A stretch of DNA of 64,000 nt from SZUA-430 sp044220975 (GCA_044220975.1 JBGAPZ010000004.1:82929-146928); one strand, 5' to 3'. Positions 36,766 to 45,895 are shown, counted from the stretch's first letter. Notes: generated from the letters alone by a model not told the origin. Numbers and translations are program-made.

Positions 36766-37599
36766 ATGGCTTCGACCGTGCAGAATTGGATCGTCAGGGC
36801 GCCGGGGCGGGTGGAGCGCATCGAGGCTTGCTTTTCGGGGCGGGCCTTTGCGCCGCATCGGCATGACACCTACGCAATCGGCGTAACGCTTTCCGGTGTG
36901 CAGAGCTTTCGTTATCGCGGTTCGGCGCGGCATTCGTTGCCGGGGCAAATCCTGGTGCTACATCCCGACGAAGTCCATGACGGCTATGCGGGCGACGATG
37001 GTTCTTTCCGATATCGAACCGCGTATCTGGCGCCGCACGATTTTCAATACGTGCTGGGCGGGCGGCCGCTGCCCTTTGTCAAAGACGGCATTTCCGACGA
37101 CCCAAGGCTGCAGGCGCCAGTGCGCGCGTTGCTGGACGATTGTGCTGACGTCACTCCGCCGCTCGGCTGGGACGATGCCCTGTTCGATTTGGTGACTGCC
37201 CTCGAAGACGTGTGCGGCGGCTCGCGTCCGCTGGGGCGCACCAACCGGGAAGCTACGCAAATGGCGCGCGACTTCATCGACGCGCGGCTTGGAGATCCTC
37301 CAACGCTGTACGAACTGGAGGCTGCGACCGGGCAGGATCGTTGGCAGTTGTCGCGCGACTTTCGGGCATTGTTCGGAACGAGCCCGTATAGATATTTGGT
37401 GCTTCGACGGCTGGACAAGGCTCGCGGGCTGATGCTCGGCGGCGCAAGCCCGGCGGATGCCGCCTACGCCTGCGGGTTTGCGGACCAGAGCCACTTTGGC
37501 CGCCAGTTCAAGCAGGCGTTCGGCATGACGCCGCGAGCGTGGTCGAAGTGCGTCGCGCACGATCGTTCTAGACCGGGGGCGGAACCGGCGGCCAACTGA
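36766..37599 (+). CDS. AraC family transcriptional regulator
   Basis: A 277-residue regulator with an N-terminal cupin-type arabinose-binding-like domain (APHRHDTYAIGVTLSGVQSF near 27-46; HPDEVHDG around 66). A C-terminal AraC domain has two helix-turn-helix motifs, the second at AYACGFADQSHFGRQFKQAF. The effector is unknown. The CPBP protease gene starts 5 bases downstream on the same strand. It may control that gene or a distant one. Confidence 0.92.
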   Translation: MASTVQNWIVRAPGRVERIEACFSGRAFAPHRHDTYAIGVTLSGVQSFRYRGSARHSLPGQILVLHPDEVHDGYAGDDGSFRYRTAYLAPHDFQYVLGGRPLPFVKDGISDDPRLQAPVRALLDDCADVTPPLGWDDALFDLVTALEDVCGGSRPLGRTNREATQMARDFIDARLGDPPTLYELEAATGQDRWQLSRDFRALFGTSPYRYLVLRRLDKARGLMLGGASPADAAYACGFADQSHFGRQFKQAFGMTPRAWSKCVAHDRSRPGAEPAAN

Positions 37600-37604
37600 C
37601 GGCC

Positions 37605-38507
37605 ATGATACCTACAGAGATCTTCGCCGAGTCGCCGCGGGGCTGGGTCCCGTGGGTTTGGCTCATTCCTTTCCTTGGCATCGCTTTCGTTGTCCTGCCG
37701 GCCATCGGCATTGAACAAGCGCTTGAGGCGCATGGCCTGCTCGGGCCGCAGGGCGATCCTATCGGCCACAGAGGGTTTGTGGCGTTTCTCCTACTGCCCT
37801 TTCTCGCGATGGGATTGGCGGTCGTCGCATGGGCGCTTTTGATCGAGCGGCGGTCGCTGGCCGCAATCGGTCTGACGGAGTTGGGCGCGGGGCCGAAATT
37901 CGCCTTTGGGCTGCTGGTTGGTGTGATGACTTCGGGCGCTGTCGTGGCCGCGATCTGGTACTTGGGCGGTTATGCGCCCGTCGGTTACGCGCCAGCGTTC
38001 GCCGATGCCGACGCGATGGTCTACATCGCGGTGCTGCTCGGCTGCTTTGCAGTGCAGTCAAGCGCAGAGGAGATTTTGTTTCGTGGGTGGATGCTGTCGG
38101 CCGTCGCGCGGCGGTGGAACGTGGCAGGCGGAATTGCCATCGTTTCCGCGGTCTTCGCTCTTCTACATTTCAGTCGCGGACAGCCGCTGCTCGTGACGGC
38201 GAACACCGTTTTGTTCTCGGTGTTTGCATGCAGTTGGGCCCGGAGGAGCCGAAACATCTGGGGCGTGATGGGTTGGCATGCGGCTTGGAATTGGTTCATC
38301 GGCATCGGCTTCGAGATTCCGATTACGGGACTCGACCTTCAGGTGCCGTCTCTGGTCGCGAAGCTGGTGCCGCAGGGCGCCGACTATCTGACAGGCGGCG
38401 CCGACGGCCCGGAGGGGAGCGTTGTCTGCACGACGTTCTTCGCCGTTGCCTCGGCGCTCCTGATGGCTCGAGGCAAAGCTGTCACGCCGCCGAAGGGCCT
38501 CGACTAA
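37605..38507 (+). CDS. CPBP family intramembrane metalloprotease
   Basis: A 300-residue protein with about seven or eight membrane helices. It has the CPBP (Abi/CAAX protease-like) motifs: SSAEEILFRGW with the catalytic glutamate pair and arginine, an FALLHFSRG histidine, and a GWHAAWNW motif. Family members cleave within membranes or modify prenylated proteins and peptides; bacterial substrates are mostly unknown. It follows the AraC regulator by 5 bases and overlaps the next gene's 3' end by 4 bases in convergent fashion. Confidence 0.88.
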   Translation: MIPTEIFAESPRGWVPWVWLIPFLGIAFVVLPAIGIEQALEAHGLLGPQGDPIGHRGFVAFLLLPFLAMGLAVVAWALLIERRSLAAIGLTELGAGPKFAFGLLVGVMTSGAVVAAIWYLGGYAPVGYAPAFADADAMVYIAVLLGCFAVQSSAEEILFRGWMLSAVARRWNVAGGIAIVSAVFALLHFSRGQPLLVTANTVLFSVFACSWARRSRNIWGVMGWHAAWNWFIGIGFEIPITGLDLQVPSLVAKLVPQGADYLTGGADGPEGSVVCTTFFAVASALLMARGKAVTPPKGLD

Positions 38508-39424
38508 GGCGTCTCGTCGATCGCAGCGACGCTTTCCCATTTGCCGTGGAGGACGGCGAGGACGACGCCGGCGGTGTCGTTGATGGCGTCGGCGAGTTCG
38601 GCGCGGATCGTGCCTTCGCGGATCCGGTTCGTCCAAAGTTCGGGTTCGCCGTTCAGCTGGCGGAACCAATATTGCAACGCCTTCGTTGCGTGTTCGTGGT
38701 CGGCTTTCGCGAAATCTACAATCAACGGCGCGCGTGCTTCGGCGTTGTCCGGGTCTTGCGATGGCCAGGTGATGAGCAGCGGGCCGCTCAGCTGCGCGAT
38801 GTCCGCTTTGTTGGCGATCGAGCGCGCAAGGCTGTGATCGTACCAATCGATGAGGTCGTCGCAGCGGCGGTTGCGGAACGCGTATTCAACTTGCCAGCGT
38901 TCGACGACGGTCGAGACCGGCCAATAGGTCATCAGCACTTCGCTGCTGGCCTCGGCGTCGGGCGCCATGTAGTCGAGCGAGGCGAGCATGACCTGGCAGA
39001 ACCTGCGCTGCACGTTGCGGTCATATTCGGTTACGGCGGCGCGCGGCATGAGTACGAAGCCAAACGCCTTCGTCGTGTCGATGCGTATCATGCCGCGCTG
39101 AAAGTAGCTCACCACTTTTTGCACACCGGCCGTGCTGCTGGCGGCGAAGCCCGTGATGAGACGTCCTCCGCCCGCAGGTGCCGACGAACTCGGCGCCATC
39201 GGTCCAGGTGGCGGCGCTGACGGCGCGGGAACGGGTTCCGGAAGCGTCGGGTGTGCGCAGCGCGGGTCCTGGTACGGCGCGCCGGGGATGCACGCGTTCG
39301 GCGGCAACGTCGGCGACAGCACGGGGCGGTCGACTGGTTGGCCGGACGAGACCGCTTGCGCAAATGCGGGTGCGGCCATGGCCAGCGTCAAGATTGCGGT
39401 TGCGATGAGACGGCGTGTTTTCAT
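38504..39424 (-). CDS. Exported protein of unknown function
   Basis: A protein of about 306 residues starting MKTRRLI, with a signal peptide ending near APAFAQA. A Pro/Ser/Ala-rich linker (about 45-85) follows, then a folded domain of about 220 residues with no recognised motif. The domain contains three cysteines and is rich in charged residues. The linker suggests attachment to the envelope or spacing from it. The function is not recognised; a 12-base longer start is possible. Confidence 0.6.
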   Translation of the reverse strand: MKTRRLIATAILTLAMAAPAFAQAVSSGQPVDRPVLSPTLPPNACIPGAPYQDPRCAHPTLPEPVPAPSAPPPGPMAPSSSAPAGGGRLITGFAASSTAGVQKVVSYFQRGMIRIDTTKAFGFVLMPRAAVTEYDRNVQRRFCQVMLASLDYMAPDAEASSEVLMTYWPVSTVVERWQVEYAFRNRRCDDLIDWYDHSLARSIANKADIAQLSGPLLITWPSQDPDNAEARAPLIVDFAKADHEHATKALQYWFRQLNGEPELWTNRIREGTIRAELADAINDTAGVVLAVLHGKWESVAAIDETP

Positions 39425-39686
39425 GGGGTCCCTCACTCTCGTGGATGCGCGCGAGAATCAGTCCGCTTCAGGATGAGGGAGGGGATTGGGCGGTGCAATG
39501 CATTCGCCCCAATCCATTGACGGCACTCACAGTTGTGCCGCGCGCGTCACGCCGCATCTTTCATTCGTGCCGCTCGCCGTTTCGTGCAGAGCCGGAACGG
39601 GCGATTTGCGCGGTTAACGGATCGTGAACGCTTTCGTGGCGAACATCGCCGTTGGGCCGTAGAGTTACGGCTTGAGCGAGGGTGTT

Positions 39687-40097
39687 ATGCTCAGAGTAGT
39701 TTTGCCGGCGTTGGTTTTGGCGGTGTTGGCGCAAGCGGTGCTTGCGGGGGCGGCGGGCGTGCAGGTGCGCCTGGGCACGTCCGAGACGATTGCGACGGCG
39801 TGCCGGACGGCGTCCGGGTTTCAGTCCGCGCGGTTCTGGCAAAAGGAACTCGGGGGCGACACGCACGACGACGATATCTACGTGCGGGAAGTTTTGGCCG
39901 ACGCACGTGCACCATCCGACGTTCGCTCCGCGGTTGCGCGGTTCAAGGCGGAACTGCAGGACCGCCAACTCGCCGATATGATCGACAAGCGGCGCATGGA
40001 GTTCGTGCCGGGCAGGTTGCCGCTCAGCGGGTGCGCGACGCTCGCGGCTTTCGATGCGGACAACACGTCCGGCTTTGACGTGCCCGCGCTGCGCTAG
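39687..40097 (+). CDS. Small exported protein, unknown function
   Basis: A protein of about 136 residues starting MLRVVLPALVLAVL, with a signal peptide cleaved near VLAGAAG. The mature part has two cysteines (TACRTAS and SGCATL) likely to pair. A charged helix-rich centre (VRSAVARFKAELQDRQL) follows. No family is recognised. It precedes the thiolase gene by 75 bases, but no functional link is evident. Confidence 0.55.
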   Translation: MLRVVLPALVLAVLAQAVLAGAAGVQVRLGTSETIATACRTASGFQSARFWQKELGGDTHDDDIYVREVLADARAPSDVRSAVARFKAELQDRQLADMIDKRRMEFVPGRLPLSGCATLAAFDADNTSGFDVPALR

Positions 40098-40172
40098 GCG
40101 CGCGACTGCAATTCGACGGAACCGCTGGGCAGTGCTATATGCGCCTCGACATTACGCGAGGCAGTGGTCCCC

Positions 40173-41348
40173 ATGGATATCTTCATCACCGGCGCAGCGC
40201 GCACGCCCATGGGCGGCTTTCAGGGTGAGCTCTCGGGTTTGACAGGACCACAGCTTGGCGCGGCGGCGATCCGTGCGGCCGTGGCACGCGCGGGTGTAAA
40301 ACCTGAAGAGGTCGACGAGGCCTACATGGGCTGCGTGCTGCCTGCTGGCGTGGGGCAGGCGCCGGCGCGGCAAGCTTCTATTCATGGCGGTCTGCCGAAC
40401 ACGGTGCCGTGCACGACGGTCAACAAAGTGTGCGGATCGGGCATGAAGGCGATGATGCTCGCCGCCGATCAGTTGCGCGACGGCGGCGGCAGCGTGATCG
40501 TTGCGGGCGGCATGGAGTCGATGACGAATGCGCCCTATTTGCTGCCGAAGGCGCGGGGCGGGTTCCGGCTCGGCCACGGCGAGATCAAAGATCACATGTT
40601 CCTCGACGGGCTTGAAGATGCGTACGAGGGCCGGCTGATGGGCACGTATGCAGAGGATGCGGCGCGGCATTATCAATTTACGCGCGCCGAGCAGGACGCC
40701 TTTGCCATTGAGTCGCTTGGACGCGCGCAGCGTGCTCAGACGGACGGCAGCTTCGAGAAGGAAATAGTTGCGGTCGCGGTGCGCGGGAGAAGCGGCGATG
40801 TTGCGGTTTCGACGGACGAGCAGCCGCGCAAGGCGGATGCGGCGAAGATCGCGACTCTGAAACCTGCCTTCGCGAAAGACGGCACGGTGACGGCAGCGAA
40901 TTCGTCATCGATTTCGGATGGTGCGGCGGCGTTGGTTCTGGCGCGCGGCGATGTGGCGGCAAAGCGCGGCTTTAAGCCGATCGCTCGGATCGTGGCGCAG
41001 GCAAGCAATGCGGGTGAACCGCGCTGGTTCACGACAGCGCCGGTGAAGGCCATCGAGCGCGTGCTCGAACGAGCCGGTTGGAAGAAGGGCGACGTCGATC
41101 TTTACGAGATCAATGAGGCGTTCGCCGTTGTCGCGATGATCGCGCTTCGAGATCTCTCGCTCGCGCACGATGTCGTCAACGTGAATGGTGGCGCTTGCGC
41201 ATTGGGCCATCCGATTGGCGCGTCAGGCGCGCGGATCGTGGTGACACTGATCAACGCGCTGGAGCGGCGGGGGCTGAAGCGCGGCGTCGCTTCGCTTTGC
41301 ATCGGCGGCGGCGAGGCGACGGCGCTCGCGGTCGAGTTGGTTCACTAG
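40173..41348 (+). CDS. Acetyl-CoA C-acetyltransferase (thiolase)
   Basis: A 391-residue thiolase from ATG 40173. The active-site cysteine is in NKVCGSGMKAM (near residue 88), the second histidine in GGACALGHPIGASGAR, and the C-terminal CIGGGEATALA holds the second cysteine. The pattern is closest to biosynthetic acetoacetyl-CoA thiolases (PhaA/AtoB-like), unlike the degradative thiolase at 8936-10099. It stands alone here, without phaB or hydroxyacyl dehydrogenase. Its role in ketone-body or storage-polymer metabolism is inferred. Confidence 0.92.
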   Translation: MDIFITGAARTPMGGFQGELSGLTGPQLGAAAIRAAVARAGVKPEEVDEAYMGCVLPAGVGQAPARQASIHGGLPNTVPCTTVNKVCGSGMKAMMLAADQLRDGGGSVIVAGGMESMTNAPYLLPKARGGFRLGHGEIKDHMFLDGLEDAYEGRLMGTYAEDAARHYQFTRAEQDAFAIESLGRAQRAQTDGSFEKEIVAVAVRGRSGDVAVSTDEQPRKADAAKIATLKPAFAKDGTVTAANSSSISDGAAALVLARGDVAAKRGFKPIARIVAQASNAGEPRWFTTAPVKAIERVLERAGWKKGDVDLYEINEAFAVVAMIALRDLSLAHDVVNVNGGACALGHPIGASGARIVVTLINALERRGLKRGVASLCIGGGEATALAVELVH

Positions 41349-41580
41349 CAACGTATTTCCGCGCGTTTTCGAGCGGTGGATTTCGCGTAGTTCTCGCTTG
41401 CGTGTGAGCGAAATCATACGATTCAACTGATTCGCCGTTGAGAAGTTGCGGTGTGGGTGCGGGTTCGCGCTCTCTTTGGTGTTGACGCTTCAGCTTGGTC
41501 ACTAGCGTCGTCGCATCACGATTCGGCGTACAAGCCAAAAGGCGGCGTCGGAGCGAAGAACAAAACAGTGGGGTAAGCTC

Positions 41581-42261
41581 ATGACCAAGCACGCACTCTT
41601 GGCATCCATATTTGCTGTAACAGCGTTAGCCGCGCCCGCAAGCGCGGGATTCGGTGGCCTCTATGTCGGCGGACACGTCGGCGGCGTCTGGGGCGATGTC
41701 GATACTGACACCGTATCCTCAGGCGGAACGAACGGCTTTTACTCGGTTCCCGCGTCATCGTCCTTGAGCCCATCGGGCGTTCTCGGTGGCGCACAATTGG
41801 GCTACAATTTCGAATTCTCTAACTGGGTCTTTGGCGCCGAGCTGTCCGGATCAGCTCTCAGTCTCGATGAAGCAGCGGTTTATGGCGATGACCTCTATTC
41901 GGTTGAAGCTGAATGGCTCGGCATCGCAGCGCTGCGGGCCGGTTGGATTTGGAACCAGCGGTCGCTGGTCTATCTCAAAGGCGGCTATGCTGGCGCCAAG
42001 ATCCAAACCAGAGACATTGATACCGTCGCTCCGGTCGGCATCACGTCAACCGACGAGACGCACAATGGATGGATGGCTGGCATCGGCTTCGAGCACATGA
42101 TCTCAAGCGATGTGTCGTTCGCGGTCGAGTACAATTACATCGACGTTGGCAATCAGGATCACGTCGCCATACCGACAAGTGGCGGAACAATTACGACCGA
42201 TGTCGATGCGCAGCTGCACGCGGTCACCGCACGGTTGAACTGGCATTTCTGGTCGCCGTAG
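41581..42261 (+). CDS. Outer-membrane beta-barrel protein (Omp25-like)
   Basis: A 226-residue protein with a signal peptide (residues 1-21, cleavage near PASAG). Its alternating hydrophobic and Gly/aromatic-rich strands are typical of an eight-stranded barrel. GGLYVGGHVGGVWG at the start and ENNY-like strands (FAVEYNYIDVGNQD) near the end fit the family. It ends in the C-terminal aromatic residue motif WHFWSP. The family includes Omp25/Omp31 of alphaproteobacteria. A rho-independent terminator follows immediately. Confidence 0.85.
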   Translation: MTKHALLASIFAVTALAAPASAGFGGLYVGGHVGGVWGDVDTDTVSSGGTNGFYSVPASSSLSPSGVLGGAQLGYNFEFSNWVFGAELSGSALSLDEAAVYGDDLYSVEAEWLGIAALRAGWIWNQRSLVYLKGGYAGAKIQTRDIDTVAPVGITSTDETHNGWMAGIGFEHMISSDVSFAVEYNYIDVGNQDHVAIPTSGGTITTDVDAQLHAVTARLNWHFWSP

Positions 42262-42287
42262 AGATGCCGGGATAGCGTGAAACTCAG

Positions 42288-42318
42288 CCCTCGCCGACAA
42301 GCGGGGGTTTTTCTTTTT
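42288..42318 (+). terminator. Rho-independent terminator
   Basis: A hairpin with stem CCCTCGC/GCGGGGG (one G-T pair) and loop CGACAA, followed by TTTTTCTTTTT. It ends the beta-barrel gene and separates it from the convergent gene at 42323. Confidence 0.85.
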
Positions 42319-42322
42319 GGCG

Positions 42323-43364
42323 TCAGGCTCGCGCGCGGCGGGTGAAGAAGCGCATGCCGCGTGTGGCGAGCAACGCCAGCAGGCCGGCGATCCAGGTGAC
42401 GAAGCCCCAGAGCGATTCCCACACCCAATCGGTGAGTTTGAACCCGGTCTTGAACGAACGCAGCGCGGTCTTGCCCGTCAGTTCCATGATGCCGCGAGAT
42501 TTGATGCCGAAGCGCTTCGTCATGTCGGCCACGTCGTCGAGATGCTCGCCTGTCTTCACGAACTTCAGTAGACGAATTGTTTCGGCGGGGCCGACGGCAT
42601 TGTTGATTTCGCTCATCCGGCTCAGGACGGGGAGGAGCTTTGCGGCGCGCACGTTGCGGCCATAGTCGGAGAAGACGCGTTGCGTCTTGGCGAGATCGGT
42701 GAGGTCGGTCGAGCGCAAAGTCTGGCGCAACAGCGGCATGTTCACAGCGTCGCTGGTGAGCCGGGTGAGGGCTTCGGCGAATTCTTTCGTCATTTTGCCG
42801 GTTCGCTTTGCCGCCTTGAACAGCGAGACGCCAGCTTTGACGACGATGCCACCGCCGCCGGTTGCGATCGTCGCCGCGGTGACGCCGAGGGACGACGGAA
42901 AGCCCTAACACCAGTTCGCTGTACTCGGCGCCTGCCAGCATCTTGCCGCCTTCGGCCGCGATGTCGCGCACGTCGCCAACGACGGTCAGATCCGAGGAGA
43001 CTGCGCCTGCGATGCCGGCGTTCGTGTCGCCTTCACCGGTCGCGAAGCCTTCGCCGAATTCCCATGTGTTGCGCACGACGGTGGCCGAGAGCGTGTGCCC
43101 CACATCGATTTTCGTCTGGGTTTCCGGCGGCAGGCTGTAGTTCATAAACTTCCCGATCTCGAAATAGAGATCGGCGTCGGCGATGTCGTCACGCTCGAGC
43201 GCGTCCAGGATCTTCTTGTTGATGAGACTTGGCGAAGATGTGGTGGCGAGATCGGCCTTCACGGCCTTTTCGATCGGGATCGTGAAGCCGATGCCGGTGA
43301 AATAGGCGAGCGCGACGGCCGCGCCGGTCAAGAACAGCAAAACGACGGCAAGACGCGACAGCAT
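42323..43364 (-). pseudogene. Membrane protein gene broken by a one-base frameshift
   Basis: The first part (start MLSRLAVVLLFLTG, 43364) reads as an N-terminal membrane helix and a periplasmic domain up to LVLGLS. At about 42896 the frame shifts by one base and the sequence continues in another frame with GVTAATIATGGGG, then MTKEFAEALTRL and so on. It ends with a C-terminal helix region (WVWESLWGFVTWIAGLLALL) and a basic tail. Total length is 1042 bases, one more than a multiple of three, so a single inserted base explains the break. The family is not recognised. A sequencing error is as likely as a real mutation. Confidence 0.75.
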
Positions 43365-43445
43365 CCGGCGGCAAGCCCCAGCCCATGAAATCCCCGAAAG
43401 GATTATCGCATGGATCGGCAGCGGGCCGCACTACCCCTGAAACGC

Positions 43446-43476
43446 GAAAAAGGGGCGGCACTTTCGCTCCGCCCCT
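43446..43476 (-). terminator. Rho-independent terminator of the truncated OmpA copy
   Basis: On the minus strand AGGGGCGG and CCGCCCCT arms form a hairpin with loop AGCGAAAGTG, followed by a run of T. The same structure follows the full-length OmpA gene at 43817-43847. Confidence 0.85.
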
Positions 43477-43495
43477 CCACGCATCGAGTACTTCC

Positions 43496-43738
43496 TTAGT
43501 CCAGGTCGACTGTCGCGCGGCGGTTTTGCGGCTCTTTCATACCGTCGCCGGTCTGGACAACGAGTTGCGTTTCACCGGCGCCCGTTGCGGAGATCGAACC
43601 TGCCTGGATTCCCTTGCTGACGAGGTTCGACTTGGCGGCGCCTGCGCGGCATTCGGACAAGCGCTGGTTCGCCGCTTGCGAGCCGACGGTGTCTGTGTGG
43701 CCCACGATCTTGATCGAGACAGAACCCAGTTGCCTTGC
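43496..43738 (-). CDS. C-terminal fragment of an OmpA-family protein
   Basis: About 80 residues of an OmpA C-terminal peptidoglycan-binding domain are readable (SIKIVGHTDTVGSQAANQRL, then SECRAGAAKSNLV and GETQLVVQTGDG). They end at a normal stop. The 5' end runs into the unknown base 43739, where the sequence jumps to unrelated downstream DNA. The fragment is close to the same part of the gene at 43866 but differs at several residues, so it belongs to a second paralogous gene whose beginning is missing from this assembly. Confidence 0.75.
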   Translation of the reverse strand, partial: ARQLGSVSIKIVGHTDTVGSQAANQRLSECRAGAAKSNLVSKGIQAGSISATGAGETQLVVQTGDGMKEPQNRRATVDLD

Positions 43739-43739
43739 N
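43739..43739. other. Ambiguous base, probable scaffold gap
   Basis: The only N in the window. It lies at the join between the truncated OmpA copy and the sequence downstream of the intact copy. It most likely marks a gap of unknown length. Confidence 0.8.
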
Positions 43740-43743
43740 AGGT

Positions 43744-44108
43744 AAGCCCCAGCCCAAGAAATCCCCGAAAGGATTATCGCACGGTTGGGGCGTGGGCCGC
43801 ACTACCCCTGAAACGCGAAAAAGGGGCGGAACGTTCGCTCCGCCCCTGGCGCATCGCTTATTTCCTCAGTCCAGATCGACTGTCGCGCGGCGGTTTTGTG
43901 GCTCCTTCACACCGTCGCCGGTTTGGACGACGAGTTGAGTTTCGCCGGCGCCCGTGGCCGAGATCGAACTTGCCGAAATCCCCTTGGTGACGAGGTTCGA
44001 TTTGGCAGCGCCCGCGCGGCATTCGGATAGGCGCTGGTTTGCTTTTTGCGAGCCGACCGTGTCGGTGTGGCCCACGATCTTGATCGAGACAGAACCCAGT
44101 TGCCTTGC
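43744..44108. repeat. Second copy of the 366-base direct repeat
   Basis: This copy contains the 3' end and terminator of the intact OmpA gene and matches 43373-43738. The segment beyond the terminator (AATCCCCGAAAGGATTATCGCA) is nearly the same in both copies. Confidence 0.9.
43817..43847 (-). terminator. Rho-independent terminator of the OmpA gene
   Basis: Minus-strand hairpin with arms AGGGGCGG and CCGCCCCT and loop AGCGAACGTT, followed by TTTTTCGCG. It lies 19 bases after the stop of the OmpA-family gene. Confidence 0.85.
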
Positions 44109-44912
44109 GGAGGCCGCGGCGTCGGACAGCACCGTGTCGGCGTCGGCCGTGATGTTGCACTTGTTGAAACCGAAATAGATCACGTATTGGCGCGCGGCCG
44201 GCGGTGGCGCCGGCGGCGGCGCGGACGCAACAAACTGCGGCGCCGCTTCTTGGTGCGAACCGAAGCGCAGACCCAGCGTCACCGTGTGCTGCGCCAGAGT
44301 GTCGGTATCGACGTGATAGACGTTCGGTGCGACTAAGTTCTCTTCGAACTCCAAACCGGGCACGTAGAGGAAGCGGTAGTTTAAAACCAGATCGAGCCAG
44401 CTTGCCATCCGGAACGACAAGCCCGCGATGCCTTGGAACGCGATCGAGACGTTGTCGCTCGTGATCGGGTTCGTGAGGCTCGGCGTGTCGATGCGGCCCC
44501 AGTCCGCGCCGACGCCTGCACCCAGCGAGAATGTCACCGGGCCGGACGACGGGAAGTCGTATATGAAGTTGGCCATCAGCGTGTATTGGCTGAGGTCGCC
44601 CGTCATGGGCGTTTCGACACCGCCAACGGCGAAGCTTTCGAACGCGTTGTTGCGGTAGCCGCCTTCGACTTCCATGCGCCAACCGTTGTTGTAGGCGTAG
44701 CCGACCGAAGCGAGGCCGGCCCAGCCGACCTCGGCGGTCAGAGTCGATGTTGCGGTCGGCCCGGGCGGCACGTACTCGCCGATATCGAAATCGTGGATGT
44801 AATTGCCGCCGCCTTCGAACACGCCGTACCAGCCCTTTAGCCGCGCGGCATCGGCCGGCATGCTCAGAACAAACAGCGCTGCGGCCCCCAAAAGAGCAGC
44901 TTGCCTTTTCAT
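43866..44912 (-). CDS. OmpA-family outer-membrane protein
   Basis: A protein of about 348 residues from MKRQAALLG, with a signal peptide ending near PADAA. A beta-barrel domain (about 22-225) follows, then a Pro/Ala-rich linker (APPPAPPPAARQ) and a C-terminal OmpA domain with GHTDTVGSQKANQRLSECRA, whose Asp and Arg contact peptidoglycan. It anchors the outer membrane to the cell wall. A truncated paralogous copy lies just downstream (43496). The upstream ATG at 44939 would add nine residues without a better signal peptide. Confidence 0.9.
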   Translation of the reverse strand: MKRQAALLGAAALFVLSMPADAARLKGWYGVFEGGGNYIHDFDIGEYVPPGPTATSTLTAEVGWAGLASVGYAYNNGWRMEVEGGYRNNAFESFAVGGVETPMTGDLSQYTLMANFIYDFPSSGPVTFSLGAGVGADWGRIDTPSLTNPITSDNVSIAFQGIAGLSFRMASWLDLVLNYRFLYVPGLEFEENLVAPNVYHVDTDTLAQHTVTLGLRFGSHQEAAPQFVASAPPPAPPPAARQYVIYFGFNKCNITADADTVLSDAAASARQLGSVSIKIVGHTDTVGSQKANQRLSECRAGAAKSNLVTKGISASSISATGAGETQLVVQTGDGVKEPQNRRATVDLD

Positions 44913-45323
44913 GTGAGTTCCCCAACCCCAAGTCGGCATCTCTGAAGGTGAATCCCACCACCTTCAAAGAGCCGGACGATCCTTCCCAGAGCGTTCCCAA
45001 GACGCCCCATCGCGAGGCAAAGACTGTCACAACCACCGCAGATGGGAACTACGCGAGTTATTGTTGGTATACGCGCGGCGACAACTCATGCGCGCAGCGC
45101 GAACGTGCTTAAGCAGCGCAAGGCGTAAAAGTTGCGGTGTGCTTGTTCACTAACCGCTGCGCGCAAGGACCATGTGCGTTGTGGTTAGTGGGTCATCGAC
45201 CTACTGACGGCAGTGGGGTTCGAAGGCCGCGGGCCGGCGTGCGCATCGTAAAATTCGCGGTGCTCGCAAGGCCGGGCGCGCCTGCGGCAACCGTAGCGGG
45301 ATCGCAACAGTGGCCCGGTATTC
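44913..45323. other. Intergenic stretch upstream of ompA
   Basis: About 400 bases hold no convincing gene. An 8-base-arm hairpin (TGAAGGTG/CACCTTCA) lies at 44943-44966, about 30 bases upstream of the ompA start, where it could fold in the leader of the mRNA. The ompA promoter must lie here. No clear -35/-10 pair was identified. Confidence 0.45.
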
Positions 45324-45578
45324 TTAAGCGCGTTCGCGCCACTTAACGAAGATGATGACGAGAACAAGGGACAGCGTGACGGTGTTGGCTGCAATTAGCG
45401 GCCAGGACATCAGCACAAGGCCATAGACAAGCCAAAGGACGAGACCCGCCGCGAAGGCCAGCAGCCAAATCCACGAGAAATCGGCGGCGGAGCGCGTCTG
45501 CCACGTCTTGGCCACCTGAGGCAGGAACGAAAGTGTGGTGAGGGTGGCTGCGAGTGAGCCTACAAGTTCGGTCAGCAT
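45324..45578 (-). CDS. SemiSWEET-type sugar transporter
   Basis: An 84-residue protein with three membrane helices and the PQ-loop motif LPQVAKTWQTRSAADFS after the first helix. This is the half-size bacterial relative of SWEET transporters, which works as a dimer to move sugars. Its ATG overlaps the upstream gene's TGA by one base, implying coupled translation with that small protein. Confidence 0.9.
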   Translation of the reverse strand: MLTELVGSLAATLTTLSFLPQVAKTWQTRSAADFSWIWLLAFAAGLVLWLVYGLVLMSWPLIAANTVTLSLVLVIIFVKWRERA

Positions 45579-45895
45579 CAGGTGTTTTTCAGTTTGCTAA
45601 AGGCCTGGCGGTCTTTGTTGTCGCGCATCAGCGCGGTCAGGCCCGAGATCGTGGCGAGCCCCAAGCCGGTCGGCAACTCCGCGTATTCGTCGTAAGCGAT
45701 CTTTGCGTAGCTTTCGCCCGCGACCTTGTCCCATTTGCCGGAGGGCTTTTTGATCTCGATCTGCGCCACGGTTGCCTTGAAGACCATGCGCACGATCGCG
45801 TCGGTCTGTCTGGTCGGCCTAGCCAGGCACAAGTGTTCGCCCATCAACTGCCAGCCGTTCGCCAGCGCCCAAGCCGTTAGTTCTTCCTTGGTCAT
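45578..45895 (-). CDS. Small protein, unknown function, coupled to SemiSWEET
   Basis: A protein of about 105 residues starting MTKEELTAWALANGW. The N-terminal half reads as a helix-turn-helix-like or winged segment (ELTAWALANGWQLMGEHLCL) and the rest as mixed strands (VRMVFKATVAQIEIKK). There is no signal peptide or membrane span. The stop overlaps the SemiSWEET start (TGATG). A start at 45922 would add nine residues. The function is not recognised. Confidence 0.55.
   Translation of the reverse strand: MTKEELTAWALANGWQLMGEHLCLARPTRQTDAIVRMVFKATVAQIEIKKPSGKWDKVAGESYAKIAYDEYAELPTGLGLATISGLTALMRDNKDRQAFSKLKNT

Larger units (their letters stand above)
43373..43738. repeat. First copy of a 366-base direct repeat
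   Basis: This copy matches 43744-44108 at about 85-90 per cent. It covers the 3' end of an OmpA-like gene, its terminator and about 70 bases beyond. It ends exactly at the ambiguous base 43739, so a collapsed or mis-joined tandem duplication is likely. Confidence 0.9.

Noticed and set aside
37829..39220. Plus-strand open frame of about 460 codons overlapping the CPBP gene and the exported-protein gene.
   Set aside because: Its amino acids are Arg/Gly-rich, as expected from an off-frame read of GC-rich genes, and it runs across two convincing genes.
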